Below, piece by piece: positions 1 through 11,336 of a stretch of 64,000 nt of DNA (its first letter is position 1; the number at the start of each line of letters is the position of its first letter). The notes beneath the pieces are model-generated. The model did not search any database. It was not told the origin of the DNA and saw only the letters and a list, made by a program, of their open reading frames with translations. A program made the translations under genes and the position numbers. The stretch is from Ilex aquifolium. Lineage: Eukaryota; Streptophyta; Magnoliopsida; Aquifoliales; Aquifoliaceae. The stretch spans positions 8,708,001 through 8,772,000 of the forward strand of contig OX637402.1 in the NCBI GenBank assembly GCA_951799425.1. Reading direction: 5' to 3'.

Positions 1-219
1 GAGGTGTCAAACTGATCATGTGATTAGTCACTTTAACAGACAGTCTTAGAATCCACATTTGTTCCATCATTTATTAACAAATAACAATATAATGCTAATT
101 CTACACATGCATTTAAAAAGGTAAAAGTGATAAAACTGAACCATTCATTTCACAAACTATGATAGTTGACAATAAAAACATAAGATTCAAATCATCCACA
201 AAAGAAGTGACAACCACAC
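1..219. other. A+T-rich sequence downstream of the third-ORF pseudogene
   Basis: No coding potential is seen on either strand. By position it is the 3' untranslated part of the minus-strand Athila-lineage element. No polypurine tract or LTR start is visible, so the 3' LTR is expected left of the window. Confidence 0.4.
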
Positions 220-1340
220 TCAAGAACATAAATCTCTCTCTCTCTCTCCGCCAGCTCCACCTGTTCCACCAGCACCACCCCTCAGAAGGCGCAGAATCTC
301 ATCCTACTTAGCTTCGATGCTAAGCATGATCTCTCAAAGTGAGCGTTGGGTGCTGGTACAGGGCCCTGCCTCCTGTGTCTGTGCCTGGTCTCTCTCAGCA
401 TCTAACTCTCTCTGCTCCTCCTCATCTAGCACATCCTGGACTTCATCAGTGCCTCAGGCAGGGGGCTCCTCTCGTCTAGCCGCTGGGCCTCCACTGTGAC
501 CTTGGCTCCTCCAGAAGGAAGCCTTGTTCAGTGGCCCCATTGGATTCTGGATAGTCATCTTAGGCCTTATCCTAATCCCGTGGTCCTTGCACATCTCCGT
601 GACCAAGGTGCCAAAAGGGAGTGAGCTCCTCTTCACATCGCATCCCTTCATCATCCCTGTCAAAATCAGTGAGGGGTGGTCTATGTTGTGGCCCTTCCCA
701 AGCGTGTATAGTAATCGGGTTGCCTCGGGGAGGATCTCGTTCTTGTGTCCAATGGGGGCAAAGTCCGAGACCGCAATCAAATTCAACATTTTATATTTAT
801 CAGACAGATCTCCTTGTCGAAAAAATCTTCGCCCTACCCAAGAAAAAGTAGTTATCCCTGTTAGGTCCGCCCCCACAACGTTCATTGCCATGCTCTTCCT
901 CGGGGGGTATGTAAGCCTTGGCACCCGAGGCACCTCTTGTCTCAATTCCCGGATGTACTTCTCATCCAAATCGATATGGGGCCCCCTCACATACGTTTTG
1001 ATTGCTCCATTAACTATTTCGGCGTTGGAGTATAACTCCCGCACCAAGTCAATTACGGCCTCATCGCCGTTTCTCAAGTACAACACCCACCCCCTATTCT
1101 CCATGTCCTCAAGAATCCCCAACTCAGCAAAATCAATCAACACCACATCCCGCTCACAAACCACAGCTTGTTCTCGGTAGAAATTTTCATACCTGTCTGC
1201 CTTGAAGGCGTTGGGGAGCGAGTTCGATCGAATCTTCGCACAATAGGCCTCCCCTCCCTTTCCTCAATGAATTCTTCCACCATATTGGGCTCTTGACTGA
1301 CTGGGTTGCGCCTAGCAGGAAGCTTCACTCTTGGAGGCAT
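220..1340 (-). pseudogene. Third ORF of element 1: plant transposon-protein domain (PF20167-like), decayed
   Basis: The ATG at 1340 opens a basic, proline-rich N-terminus (MPPRVKLPARRNPV). The frame is lost around 1200-1250 and resumes in another frame, whose longest open part is 454-1164. That part resembles the domain annotated as putative plant transposon protein: a VRELYSN segment, then YVRGPHIDLDEKYI, then a helical part ending LPFGTLVTEMCKDHGI. In-frame stops lie at 454-456, 334-336 and 304-306. Beyond them the frame still encodes an acidic stretch and a likely coiled coil (SIEAK.DEILRLLR), then glycines encoded next to a (TC)n run at 233-248. No signal peptide or membrane segment is seen, so it does not look like an envelope protein. 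Molecular function is unknown. The match is by eye. Confidence 0.6.
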
Positions 1341-1570
1341 GATTTTCGGGTTTGTGGTGTTTAAGGTTTTGAAAAGTTTGATTTTTTTGTGAAAATGATG
1401 ATTTTTAAGGTGGGAATGCCTTTGGGGTGGTTGATTTTTGGTAAAAATTGAGAATGGGTGGTGTTTTGAGACTTGGGTAGTGAAGAGTTGCCCTAGCGTT
1501 TGAGGGTTTTTGGAGATTTTAGGTGTTTTTGAACTGGGGAAGATGAACCAGGCTTTTATAGCCTGAGGGT
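1341..1570 (-). promoter_or_regulatory. TATA box and leader of the third ORF of element 1
   Basis: On the minus strand a clear TATA box (GGCTATAAAAGCC, TATA core 1553-1560) lies 213 bp upstream of the ATG at 1340. The leader is rich in A, C and T, with many CCAAAAATC-like runs and no long ORF. The first palindrome repeat sits only 13 bp upstream of the TATA core. This promoter is internal to the element, downstream of pol, and separate from the LTR promoter. Confidence 0.6.
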
Positions 1571-1572
1571 TG

Positions 1573-1866
1573 ACGTTCGAACGTAACTTTCGTTCGAACG
1601 TATGTAGAAGAATTTTAAAAGGATCATTCGGACGTGAGACTGGCATTCGAACATGGTGAGCTCCCCGTACTTTTGGGTTCTATCAGAGACCAAAGTACTG
1701 TAAGCTCATGGCGTTCGAACTTTTTATTGGTGTTCAAACGTGGAAGTCTGGTTCAAACGTTCTATTGGCGTTCGAACGTGGTGAACTCCTAGTACTTTTG
1801 GGTTCCATCAGAGACAAAAGTACTGTAAGGAGATGACGTTTGAACATTATCTGGCGTTCGAACGCC
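1573..1866 (-). repeat. Motif A cluster: about ten TTCGAA-centred palindromes upstream of the internal TATA box
   Basis: Copies related to GGCGTTCGAACGCC occur at 1573-1584, 1591-1600, 1625-1635, 1643-1654, 1711-1720, 1731-1740, 1751-1760, 1768-1781, 1834-1846 and 1853-1866. Some are perfect palindromes and others have decayed centres (TTCAAA, TTTGAA, TTCGGA). A 65-bp direct repeat (1655-1719 and 1781-1845) carries part of the cluster. The same motif recurs in the LTR of this element at 38492-38866. Confidence 0.8.
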
Positions 1867-2733
1867 AAATCAAAAATAAAAATTCTTATGGACATTAATA
1901 TTCACAATAAAAGAGGGCTATGCACATAAGTTTGAACCAAAAATTCATAGCGTCTCAAGATAAGTCCCTACCCACGCTTTAGGTTGGTATTCTAGGATAT
2001 TCCTTACTCGGCCCATGTTTCCATTTCAGTCAAAAGAGTTTGTACATAAAAATATTTTTTTACACTTTTTACAAAAATTCGAACCCTCGGCTTTCATCCC
2101 TAAAGAAACAATTTTCCTCAGTTTTATTAGAATGCAGTCTAATTCGAGTCATCCTCTGTCCCCGTGTCATTTGAACCATCAGTGACTCTTCTAATTTCCT
2201 GTCACACAAACTGGTTAAGCAAAGTACCGGAATGGGATAGCGTGTCAAGATAATCCTTACTCTGCCCATTCACTATCCAGTCTAATCGATCGAGTGTGCG
2301 ACCGAAAATTGGTTCAGAACACTGATTATATTATTTCATATGAAAGACCCAGCCACATTGTTTACAGGCACCAAGTCTTTTGGCACGACAACGTTTAGCA
2401 AATGTGTTTCTGCCACATAGTTGTTTCGCTTGCTGTTCTCGGATTTCGTTCTTTCTTACCAATCTTGTTTTTCTCATGATCACAGTATGCACATCAAATG
2501 GAAAGTTGCGTAAAACTCCCAAACTAAACAAAAAAAGTTTACTATCCATGCTTGCTAAATTTTAAGACACTCTATCTGTTTCTTTAACATCTGTCAATCA
2601 CAAAGACGATTGAAGCTGACTCACATACACAATCATCAATTTATACAAAATACGAGGCAAGGTTCACGATATGATCAGAAACAGCAACAACAACAAAAAA
2701 TTTTACGAGCACAAAATATGAATTGTAATTCTC
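1867..2733. other. Non-coding spacer between the post-pol box and the internal promoter
   Basis: No convincing ORF. A diverged short repeat (ATAGCGTSTCAAGATAA) occurs at 1948-1964 and 2238-2254. A small basic minus-strand ORF at 2331-2549 with one CxxC pair has no recognisable relatives and is not called. Confidence 0.4.
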
Positions 2734-2734
2734 A

Positions 2735-2767
2735 CCCCCCAACCTAAATTGAACATTGTCCCCAATG
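2735..2767 (-). other. Post-pol purine box of element 1 (polypurine-tract-like)
   Basis: The minus strand reads CATTGGGGACAATG, an A/T-rich spacer, then GGTTGGGGGG. The same arrangement follows pol in element 2 at 60250-60285. In element 2 a separate purine tract precedes the true 3' LTR (56339-56352), so this box is probably an internal purine tract between pol and the third ORF. Its role is not established. Confidence 0.5.
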
Positions 2768-3138
2768 TTTCAAATTTACCAGTGTATGGATCTTGGAGAT
2801 GAGGTTGAAAGGTAGAGATCTATTCATCTACTGAAACTTACAAACAAAACACAATAATTAATCATCTTTAGGGAGTTCTGGGTTTCGGGTAGGATGGAAA
2901 TCCTTGTGTGTGAGTGCGAACAAGAGCAGAACAACCATGAGCAAATACAAGATTAAAATGCAAAGCATGAAGCAAAGGATTGTATATGTGGAATGTGTGG
3001 TCATTGGTTTGCAGGGGCTGGGTCTCTTTTACAGAAAAAAAAAAAAAGAAAAACGAAGAAGAAGTAGAAGAAGAAGAAAAAGAAAGGGGGGGGGGCAATA
3101 GCTACGAATGGGAAAAAGATACAAAAGGGGTGGGGGTC
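2768..3138. other. Short spacer with low-complexity purine tract
   Basis: Non-coding stretch after the integrase stop. The plus strand has a purine-rich low-complexity tract at about 3035-3098 ending in a run of G. Nothing else is recognised. Confidence 0.5.
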
Positions 3139-4327
3139 TTATAAAGGCGTCCCAGCGGGTCGGGTTGGGTTGGATTTTTCTTGACCCGACCCATTTTTGT
3201 GTCGATAGGCACGAATCTCGGAGGAATATCCTGGATCCATTAAAAGAATGGTTTCCACTTTTTTAACAAAGTCTTCCAAAAATGGTTTCAAACACTGACC
3301 ATTGATGGCAAAGATATTACCATTTGATGGGTTTTCTATTTCCACTGCTCCATGAACAAATACTTGTTTGACAATGTAAGGTCCAGTCCATCTCGATCTC
3401 AACTTACCAGGAAAAAGATAGAGCCTTGAATTATATAACAGGACTTTTTGAGAGGGTTCAAAAGACTTCAGTACAATGTTCTTGTCAAGAAAAATTTTCA
3501 TCCTGGACTTAGCAATCTTAGCATTCTCATATGCTTCATTTCTTAATTCTTCTAGCTCATTAATTTGAAGTTTTCTTGCTAGTCCAGCCTTATCTAGGTC
3601 AAAGTTTATTGCTTTAATGGCACAGTATGCTCTGTGTTCCAATTCCACAGGTAGGTGATAAGGCTTGCCATAGACTAATAGATAGAGAGACATGCCCAAA
3701 ATTGTTTTGAAAGCAGTGTGATAAGCCCAGAGTGCATCAGTTAGTCTTAACGACCAATCTTTGCGGTCTGGGTTTACCGTTTTTTCTAAAATTAGTTTGA
3801 TCTCTCGATTAGCCAATTCTGCCTGTCCACTAGTCTGTGGATGGTAAAGGGTTGCAATTTTGTGAAAAATCAAGTATTTTTTCATCAAATTCTAGAAAGG
3901 GCGATTGCAAAAATGAGCACCCCCATCACTTATGATGAATTTCAAAATTCCAAACCGGGACAAAATATTTTCTTTTAAAAACTTGATCACTGTTCGGTGA
4001 TCATCATTTTGGCATGGAATTGCTTCAACCCATTTGGACACATAGTCTACAACTACTAAAATGTATAGATAGCCAAAGGAAGGGGGAAATGGTCCCATAT
4101 AATTGATGCCCTAACAGTCAAAGATTTCAAGTATCAGAATTGGGTTCAAGGGCATCATGTTTCTTTTAGAAATGCTTCCCAACTTCTGCATCAATCAAAT
4201 GTTAGACAAAAGGCATGGACATCTTTGAAAAGTGTGGGCCAATAAAATCCACACTGCAAGATTTTTGCAGCGGTTTTCTTTGATGAGAAATGGCACCACA
4301 TGCTTCAGAATGGCAAAATGATATTAC
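3139..4327 (-). pseudogene. Integrase of Athila-lineage element 1 (broken)
   Basis: The core lies in two segments. 3892-4098 holds the catalytic DFMGPFP-type start and the second aspartate in FIISDGGAHF. An in-frame stop at 3892 separates it from 3139-3888, which has the [15 protein letters not shown] segment with the catalytic glutamate, then the C-terminal part with the WTGPYIV (GPY/F-like) motif. The three acidic residues are therefore still visible. The N-terminal zinc-binding part between 4098 and 4327 is scrambled by frameshifts and stops. The C-terminus runs past the GPY-like region into an arginine/proline-rich tail ending at 3139. Confidence 0.85.
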
Positions 4328-6072
4328 CTATCTACTCTCACGCTCGAGGATGCAACACCTTATGATCTGATCCTTACAGTACTTAAATACGTATGGATCT
4401 TCCCAAAAGAAATTATGAACCTCCCTCAGAAATTTCTTTCTATCCATCAATGTAAAGGAAGGAGGAAACGTACCAGTAGCAAGAAAGTTAGCAATATCAG
4501 CGTACCATGGTGTTTCCATGACTGTGAACAGTTGTTCATCAGAGAAATTTTCATTAATTGGTAGTCTATCCTCCTGAAATTCATACGTTAACCTGGATAG
4601 ATGATCTGCCACCACATTCTCAACACCTTTCTTGTCCTTAATGATCAGATCAAACTCTTGGAGTAAGAGTATCCATTGTAAGAGCCTTGGCTTGGCATCC
4701 TTTTTTGTGAGCAAAAATTTTAACGCTGCATGGTCAGTGAATACAATAATAGAAGAACCAACAAGATAAGATCGAAATTTCTCCAGAGCAAAAACTATAG
4801 CAAACAATTCTTTTTCAGTTGTCGAGTAATTCATTTGAGCATCATTCAAAGTCCTGCTTGCATAGTAAATTACATAGGGTTTCTTATCTTTTCTTTGTCC
4901 CAACACAGCACCTACCGTGTAATCACTAGCATCACACATCAATTCAAACGACAAAGTCCAGTCAGGGGGTCGCATGATTAGAGCAGAAATTAACATACCT
5001 TTAAGCTTGTCAAAAGCTTTCTGGCATGCTTCACTCCACACAAAAATTACATCCTGACTCAGGAGATGACACATTGGTTTAGCTATGGTACTAAAGTCTT
5101 TTATGAATCTCCTATAGAACCCTACATGTCCTAGGAATGATCGGACATCCTTTATGGTCTTGGGAGCAGGCAAATTTTCAATCAGATATATTTTTGCCTT
5201 GTCAATTTTCATGCCTTCAGACGACACAATGTGACCCAGGACAATGCCTTGTGTTACCATGAAATGGCATTTCTCCGAATTGAGCACTAGATTGGCTTCA
5301 TTGCATCTTATTAACACTTTCTCTAGGTTATTCAAACACAAATCAAACGAGTCACCATATACAGAGAAGTCATACATAAACACTTCCAAAAAAATTTCAA
5401 CCATGTCACTGAACAAACTTAGCATGCATCTTTAGAATGTTGCAGGAGTGTTACAAAGTCCAAAAGACATCCTTTTGATGCAAAGGTGCCAAAGGGCCAT
5501 GTGAACGTTGTCTTTTCCTAGTCATTTAGTGCTATCTCGATTTGATTGTACCCAGAATACCCATCCAGGAAGCAATAGAATGTCTGTCCTGTAATTCTCT
5601 CTAGGACCTGATCAAGAAAGGGAAGAGGGAAATGGTCTTTCCTAGTCACCAAATTGAGCTTTTGATAGTCTATGCACATTCGCCATCCTGTGACGACTCG
5701 AGTTGGTACTCGTTCATTGGCATCATTTTTGACCACTGTGACCCCAGACTTCTTGGGCACAACTTGGGTTGGACTAACCCACTTGCTATCCGAGATGGGG
5801 AAGATTATCCCTGCATCTAATAGCTTAAGCACCTCAGTTCTCACAACTTCCTTCATGTGAGGGTTCAGTCTTCGCTGCATTTGACGAGAGGGTTTTGAAT
5901 CCTCTTCAAGGTATATAGCATGATTGTAGATTAACGGGCTTATACCTTTCAAGTCAGCAATGGTCCACTCAATGGTGCTTTTATGGCATTTGAGAATTTC
6001 AATCAACTTAGACTCTTGTAAGTCCGTAAGCTTAGATGAAATTACCACTGGGTATGACTCATCCTCTCCCAA
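4328..6072 (-). pseudogene. Reverse transcriptase and RNase H of Athila-lineage element 1 (broken)
   Basis: 5518-6072 encodes the N-terminal half of RT (KWVSPTQVVPKKSG, CIDYQKLN, LDGYSGYNQIEI). 4328-5425 encodes the rest plus RNase H ([52 protein letters not shown]). Stops and frame changes break the roughly 100 bp between them. The RT active-site box reads FMYDFS where Athila elements normally have FMDDFS, so one catalytic aspartate is replaced by tyrosine. RNase H keeps its acidic residues. This copy could not make active RT. Confidence 0.9.
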
Positions 6073-6074
6073 GA

Positions 6075-6276
6075 ATGCATATTTGAGGTCAGATAGGAGT
6101 GGCTTTAGCTTAGGCTTTGGTGGCTTGATATTTAATGAGAGTGGTTTTGTACCACTTGATGAAAGTTCCTCAAATATGCATATTTGAGGTCAGATGGAAG
6201 TGGCTTTAGCTCAGGCTTTGGTGGCTTGATATTTGATGAGAGTGGTTTTGTACCACTTGATGAAAGTTCCTCAAAT
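6075..6276. repeat. 101-bp tandem duplication inside pol of element 1
   Basis: 6075-6175 and 6176-6276 are near-identical (a few substitutions). The unit encodes part of the linker between protease and RT. As 101 is not a multiple of three, it shifts the frame, which explains why the linker ORF (6132-6401) does not run into RT. Confidence 0.9.
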
Positions 6277-7132
6277 TTGGATGCCCATGTCTCAACAGCA
6301 TAAGCAGGGCAACTTTGTGGATTTGAGTCATCATCTGTTGTCTTAGATGTGCTAGGTTCCAACAGATATGATTTAGCAGAGGTTTCACAAAAAGGTATCA
6401 TTCATATGTTCGTGAACCAATGACTCAATGGAATTTATTTCCCTTACTTCCTTGTCCTCTCCAGGGTGCTTGACAATATTGAAAATATTCAGCTCAAGAG
6501 TCATATTCCCAAAATTCAATTTCATGACTTCATTCCTACAATTGATTAGTGCATTTGAAGTTGCAAGGAAGGGTCGACCAAGAATAATGGGAATTTGGTT
6601 CTCTGAATGTATTGCTGGCTGAGTGTCTAGAATAATGAAGTCAACAGGGAAGAAAAAGTTGTCTACCAACTGGAGTGTGACACAAGTGGGTTTGAGTTCA
6701 CCCAGACCCAACTGTTGGTAAACAAAGAATGGGATTAAATTGACACTTGCCCCAAGATCGAGCAAAGCTTATTCTATTCTGAAGTTTTTAATGATACAAG
6801 ACACGGTTGGACACCCAAGGTCCTTGTATTTTGGAGGGGTTTTGTGTTGAAGTGAGGCACTGGCTTGTTCCGTCAAGAAAGCTATTTTTTGGACATTTTG
6901 GCTTCTCTTGATTGTGCACAAGTCTTTCAGAAACTTGGCATAAGACAGAACCTGTTTGATTGCATCCAGAAGTGGGATATTGATCTTTACTTGCTTAAAA
7001 AGCTCGTAAATTTTTGGCTGGCTATTCAACTTCTGTACAGCTTTGAGTCTTTGGGGAAAAGGAGCAGGAATAGGGCATGAAGGTTCTTTTTCCTTTGATG
7101 ATTATGGGTTCTGTTCAACCATAGGCTCAGGC
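6277..7132 (-). pseudogene. Protease and gag-protease linker of element 1 (broken)
   Basis: 6385-6765 is a retroviral-type aspartic protease of Athila type: LDLGASVNLIP active site, then IILGRPFLATSNALINC. An in-frame stop (about 6769) precedes the DLGAS block. 6769-7029 upstream is the gag-pol linker (PLLDAIKQVLSYAKFLKDL, then CTIKR). Upstream of 7029 further stops occur, and the frame is then interrupted at 7132 by the chromovirus array. It resumes at 36201-36205, beyond the array. Confidence 0.85.
7128..7132. repeat. Left target-site duplication of the array
   Basis: CAGGC directly precedes LTR1. The five bases after LTR5 (36201-36205) are CTGGC, one mismatch away. Removing the array and one copy puts the proline/glutamate-rich gag-pol linker frame of element 1 back in register. 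Confidence 0.65.
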
Positions 7133-7886
7133 TGTAAACTCCCACATGTAATAGAACTTATACCAACTATGTTGATATACAAATGTATGTTTTATAAGTT
7201 TGGGTTGGTTTTGGAAGGATTTGGAATGGAGTGAAAATGTGAAATGTGAATGCACAGGGCAATTGGGGTAGATCAGGCAAAGCGTACCGGTACGCGTACC
7301 GGTACAACGAACTCCAGTAGCCTTAGCGTACCGGAACGCATAACGGTACTGTTTGGCTGACTTCCTGATTTTATGATTTCCTCCTCTCCTGAGCTATCCC
7401 CAAGCTACCCTTTCATCCTTATTTGTCTCAAATAGTTGGGATGGTGTAGTAGATCCTATGGATGGTGGTATGTTGGGTCTAGGAGGGGTCAAGCGATTAA
7501 GAATGTACATAGGCCTTGTATTTTAAAATTTTGGTAAATTTACTTTAATAGTATGATAAATCATAAAATTAAATGTTTTTAGGATAAAACAACATTAAAA
7601 ATGAATTCGGAACGTCTAAAAACCTTAGGGTGGTCAAAGAGATCAAAATGGAGATAGTTAGTGGCAAAATTGTAATTTCAAGGAATTGGGCAGCCTTATA
7701 ACACCATTTCCTTCCATTTTCCCTCATTTCTTTCACTCCACTCTCACCCCACACCTCTTAGAACCCTAAAGGAACATTAAGGGAGAAAGAAAAGGGAGGA
7801 AGGATATCTATATAGCTTGGGTTTAGCTTGGAAATCTTGACTCAAGGTAGGGGTTTTCTTCCATTCTTGTTCATTGTTGTTAGGGT

Positions 7887-7917
<31 letters not shown>

Positions 7918-9234
7918 GTGTTTTGCCTCTAAATGTTATATATATGATATGAAATCATCCTCTATTTTTCTTTTTTTGCAAGGATTACATGTTTTTGAAC
8001 AAAGTTAGGGTTGAATACCCAAGAAATCTCTTTTTTTGCTTGAAAACCCTAGTTTTTGGAGAGTGGTGGATTTCCTTCTTAAATTCTTCCTTTATTATTG
8101 ATTTCAAAACTATAGTGCTTTGTGTTGAGTAATAAAATGATGTTGTTGTGATCTCTTGTATTTTTCTTAATTGGTTATTGGAATTGTCACATGATAAATT
8201 TGGGGATTTTTGAGATATGCTTGTAAATTGAGAAATTGAGTTTGGTATTGTATCTCTTATGAGTGTGGGATGACCATGGGTGGCCTTTGATGAGATATCG
8301 TAGAGTGGGTAGACGTGTTGCTTGCTCCGTGTGGGTTTGCATTTTTCCTACCACTCGAAATGGGGTTAGTGCTTTGGTAAGACTAAACCACTATTCGCTC
8401 TCGGGTGTCGTGTCAAAGGGTTAGTATACTAATGCCAGGGTTGGATACGTCACTGCCATTGGTATGGCATACGCCCTTCCTAAAGGATGGATATCTTTGA
8501 GAAGATTTGTGTGTGTGTGTGTGTGGGCTAGATATTACTCAATGTGTAGATTCATGGGGTTTGCCTCGCATCATGTTTGAGATACATATACATATCGTTG
8601 TGGAATATTTGAGTTATGGATTACTGTTTATTGTTTGGAAATGGTTTATTATATAAACTTGTTGGAAGTGGTTTTCTTTCTGCATTTAAATCATTGTTAT
8701 TGTGTAAACTGGAGATCCATTGAAATGTCCATGTTTTCCTTCAAAAGTTATATATATATGATATTTGTGAAATGAGCCGACTTGTTTTATATGTTTCTAA
8801 ACCTTGTTCGAGTTTGGGAGGATGTTGCTACAGAGCTTAGTGCTCACCCCCTACAAATAATATATTTTCAGGCTATGAGTTAGAAGAAGGGCTCGGAGTT
8901 GATGAGCAGGTGCCTTGGGAAACTCAAGCTGATGGGCATGTAGATCCGGAGGGAACTATATAGGATCTTTCTTATTACGTGCTAGACGAGGGGATTCCTT
9001 TTGGGAATATTGTTCATATTAATATTTTTGTTATTCCGCTGCAAATTAATAGTTGATTTTTGGAATGTAGTTGTCATAGTTGGGCATATTTTTTTGGATG
9101 TAATGGCCATGGTTTGGTCTATTCTTTTGGATGATGAATGAAAGTTTCTTTGTTTATGAAATTTATTAGTTGCTCTCATGATGTGAATGGTTTTAAATTG
9201 TAATGCCGTCCAAGGTGGATTTTGGGGCGTTACA
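7133..9234 (+). repeat. LTR1 (2102 bp)
   Basis: Starts TGTAAACTCC and ends GGGGCGTTACA. It differs from LTR2-5 at dozens of positions and has extra sequence at about 7614-7680, an extra palindrome copy and a longer (TA)n run (about 7889-7917). Motif B (GCGTACCGGTACGC) copies lie at 7282-7305 and 7326-7349, two of them decayed. A TATA-like box is at 7697-7703 and a (GT)n run at about 8507-8525. Confidence 0.95.
7282..7349 (+). promoter_or_regulatory. Motif B palindrome cluster in LTR1 U3
   Basis: Two overlapping perfect copies of GCGTACCGGTACGC (7282-7305) are followed by a decayed pair (7326-7349). LTR2-5 have one copy plus a pair: 14116-14128 and 14148-14173 in LTR2, 20861-20873 and 20893-20918 in LTR3, and matching places in LTR4 and LTR5. 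The cluster lies about 350 bp upstream of the TATA-like box. Confidence 0.8.
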
Positions 9235-9239
9235 AGTAA

Positions 9240-9252
9240 TGGTATCAGAGCC
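9240..9252 (+). other. Primer binding site, unit 1
   Basis: TGGTATCAGAGCC begins five bases after LTR1 and is complementary to the 3' end of plant initiator tRNA-Met. Confidence 0.95.
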
Positions 9253-9425
9253 TAGGAATTAGGTCTTACATGGGAGCTGTAGGTTAGGGATTACCACTAG
9301 AGAGGTAGGATTAGGTTGAAGGAAATTATTGATTTAAATTTTGATGCAATCATCATGCTTTAGATTAAGGTGATAGTTAGGATGTCTTGTACATCAAGGA
9401 ACTAAACTGTGAATTGGTGTGCAGG

Positions 9426-11336
9426 ATGGACGGTAGACGTGGACGTGGACGAGGACGTGGTGGCCAAGCAAACCCACCACCGCCACCACCTCCCGATGCA
9501 ATGAATGCCATTTATCAATGCCTAAGGGAGCTAACCACTCTGGTACAACACCAGAATGGGAACAACAATCACAATGGAGGGGCTCATCCACTAGCCCAAG
9601 TGCCGGGCAACGGGGACAGCAACTGAAGGATGGTAGTTCTTCGGGAATTTCTGAGGCAACACCTGCCTACCTTCCAAGGGAGCTCTAATCCCTTGGATGC
9701 GGATAAATGGATCCGCCGGGTGAAGAAGATATGTGACGGCATGGGGATAGCCAAGGATCTTCGGGTCGGCTTGGCTACTTATCTATTAGAGGGGGAGGCC
9801 GACCATTGGTGGGACTCAGTGAAGAGGAGAAGGAACACGGATGCTTTTAATTGGGAGGAGTTCGACCAAATCTTCCACGATAAGTACTTTCCGAAATCAG
9901 TAAGAGACAGAATGAAGGCCGATTTTCTTGCTCTCCGACAAGGCAGCATGACGGTGGCCGAGTACGATAGGAGGTTTGATGAGCTATCCCGTTATGCTAC
10001 GGAGTTTATATCTACTAAGGCCAGCAGGGCCAAGCGTTTTGAGCAGGGCTTGAGGCCTGTCATCTGGGAGAAGTTGGTGGCCCTTAAGATCCAGGAGTAT
10101 GGGGATCTGGTTGACCGAGCTACACTTGTGGAGAGAGATATAGAGGACAGTCAGCGACGACAGAGCTTCGCGAGAGGAGGTCCAATCAGGACGGGCACTA
10201 GCACCAGTAGAGTGCAGCGGGCAGCACCATACCGATGTCCAGACCAGGCAGGTGGACAGAGACTTTTGACAGCCCGAGGAGATGGAGTGGCTCAGACTAG
10301 AACAAGCACTGACCCGCGTCAGTGCTTTGCATGCGGAGAGTTTGGGCACTTCAAACATAGATGCCCCTCGTTTCCACCAAAGAGCAATCAAGCAACCGGG
10401 CAAGTACCAGCAAACAAGCCACCTCTACAAAGGCCAGTACAACAGCGACCGTTACAAGCTCAAGCTCCCGGTGGCGCCAATCAAGGGAGAGTTTTTGCTT
10501 TGACTCAACTGGAAGAGGACGCTTCCAATGCCGTAGTGGAGGGTATCGTGCTTCTTTATAATTCTTGGGCCCGAATTTTATTTGACCCCGGTGCTACACA
10601 TTCATTCATACGCACGAGATATGCTCTTAATTTGGGATTGAAATTTAAGAAGTTAGAACATGCTTTGAGTATTGTCATGCCTACAGGGGAACGGTTAGAT
10701 ACAAAAAGGGTGTGTAGAGGTTGCGCCCTTCGATGTGGGGAGCAAGAATTGATTGTAGATTTGGTTGCGTTAGACATGAAGGGGTATGATGTAATATTTG
10801 GGATGAACTTGTTGTCCATTTTCCGTGCGGTAATGGATTGTTTTCGCAAGTGGATTTCATTTCAATTACCGGGAGGGGTAGTCTTTACTTTCATGAATGA
10901 TCGCAATTCTTCCTATCCATTTCCTACTATGGGTAGTAGATTCTTGAAAGCTAAGGCGGGGAGCCATTTGAGTTTCTTAGCTAGCTTGATGGGAGATGAT
11001 CGGGATAAATTCCATGCGGATGTGGTGTTGATAGTATCAGATTTTCTGGATGTCTTCCCAGACGAACTACCCGGGCTACCCCCACACAGGGAGATTGAGT
11101 TCAAGATTGATCTCTACCCGAGAATCGAACCCATATCCATTGCTCCCTATCAGATGGCACCTTTGGAGTTAAAGGAGCTAAGGAAGCAGCTGGATCATCT
11201 GTTGACAATTGGGTTTATCCATTTGAGCACTTCACCTTGGGGAGCCCCGGTACTCTTCGTGAAGAAGCATGATGAGACACTTTGGTTGTGCACGGATTAC
11301 CGAAGATTGAATCGGGTAACAGTGAAGAACAAATAA
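9426..11336 (+). pseudogene. gag, protease and N-terminal RT of chromovirus unit 1
   Basis: Start chosen at the ATG of [13 protein letters not shown]. Gag core ([37 protein letters not shown]) is followed by a CCHC knuckle ([14 protein letters not shown], residues 300-313) and the protease. The protease active site reads FDPGATHSF, where the family normally has DSG or DTG, so it is probably inactive. RT begins near [14 protein letters not shown] unit-specific stop at 9627-9629 (CGA to TGA) breaks gag. A TAA at 11334-11336, in place of a tyrosine codon after VTVKNK, separates the rest of RT. Other unit-specific changes include HLPTF for HPPTF and LLSIF for LLCIF. Confidence 0.92.

Noticed and set aside
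1573..1866. CRISPR-like array of regular repeats
   Set aside because: Spacing is irregular, the repeats are short palindromes of varying quality, and the setting is a plant retrotransposon.
2331..2549. Small basic minus-strand ORF with a CxxC pair
   Set aside because: Only 72 residues, no recognised family and no promoter of its own; could be chance.
1..2733. Left 2.7 kb as the 3' LTR of element 1
   Set aside because: It does not resemble the LTR at 37188-38980 beyond motif A and carries an ORF after the TATA box.
9240..9252. tRNA gene fragment
   Set aside because: It is the primer binding site right after an LTR; no cloverleaf sequence follows. The same holds for 37165-37181.
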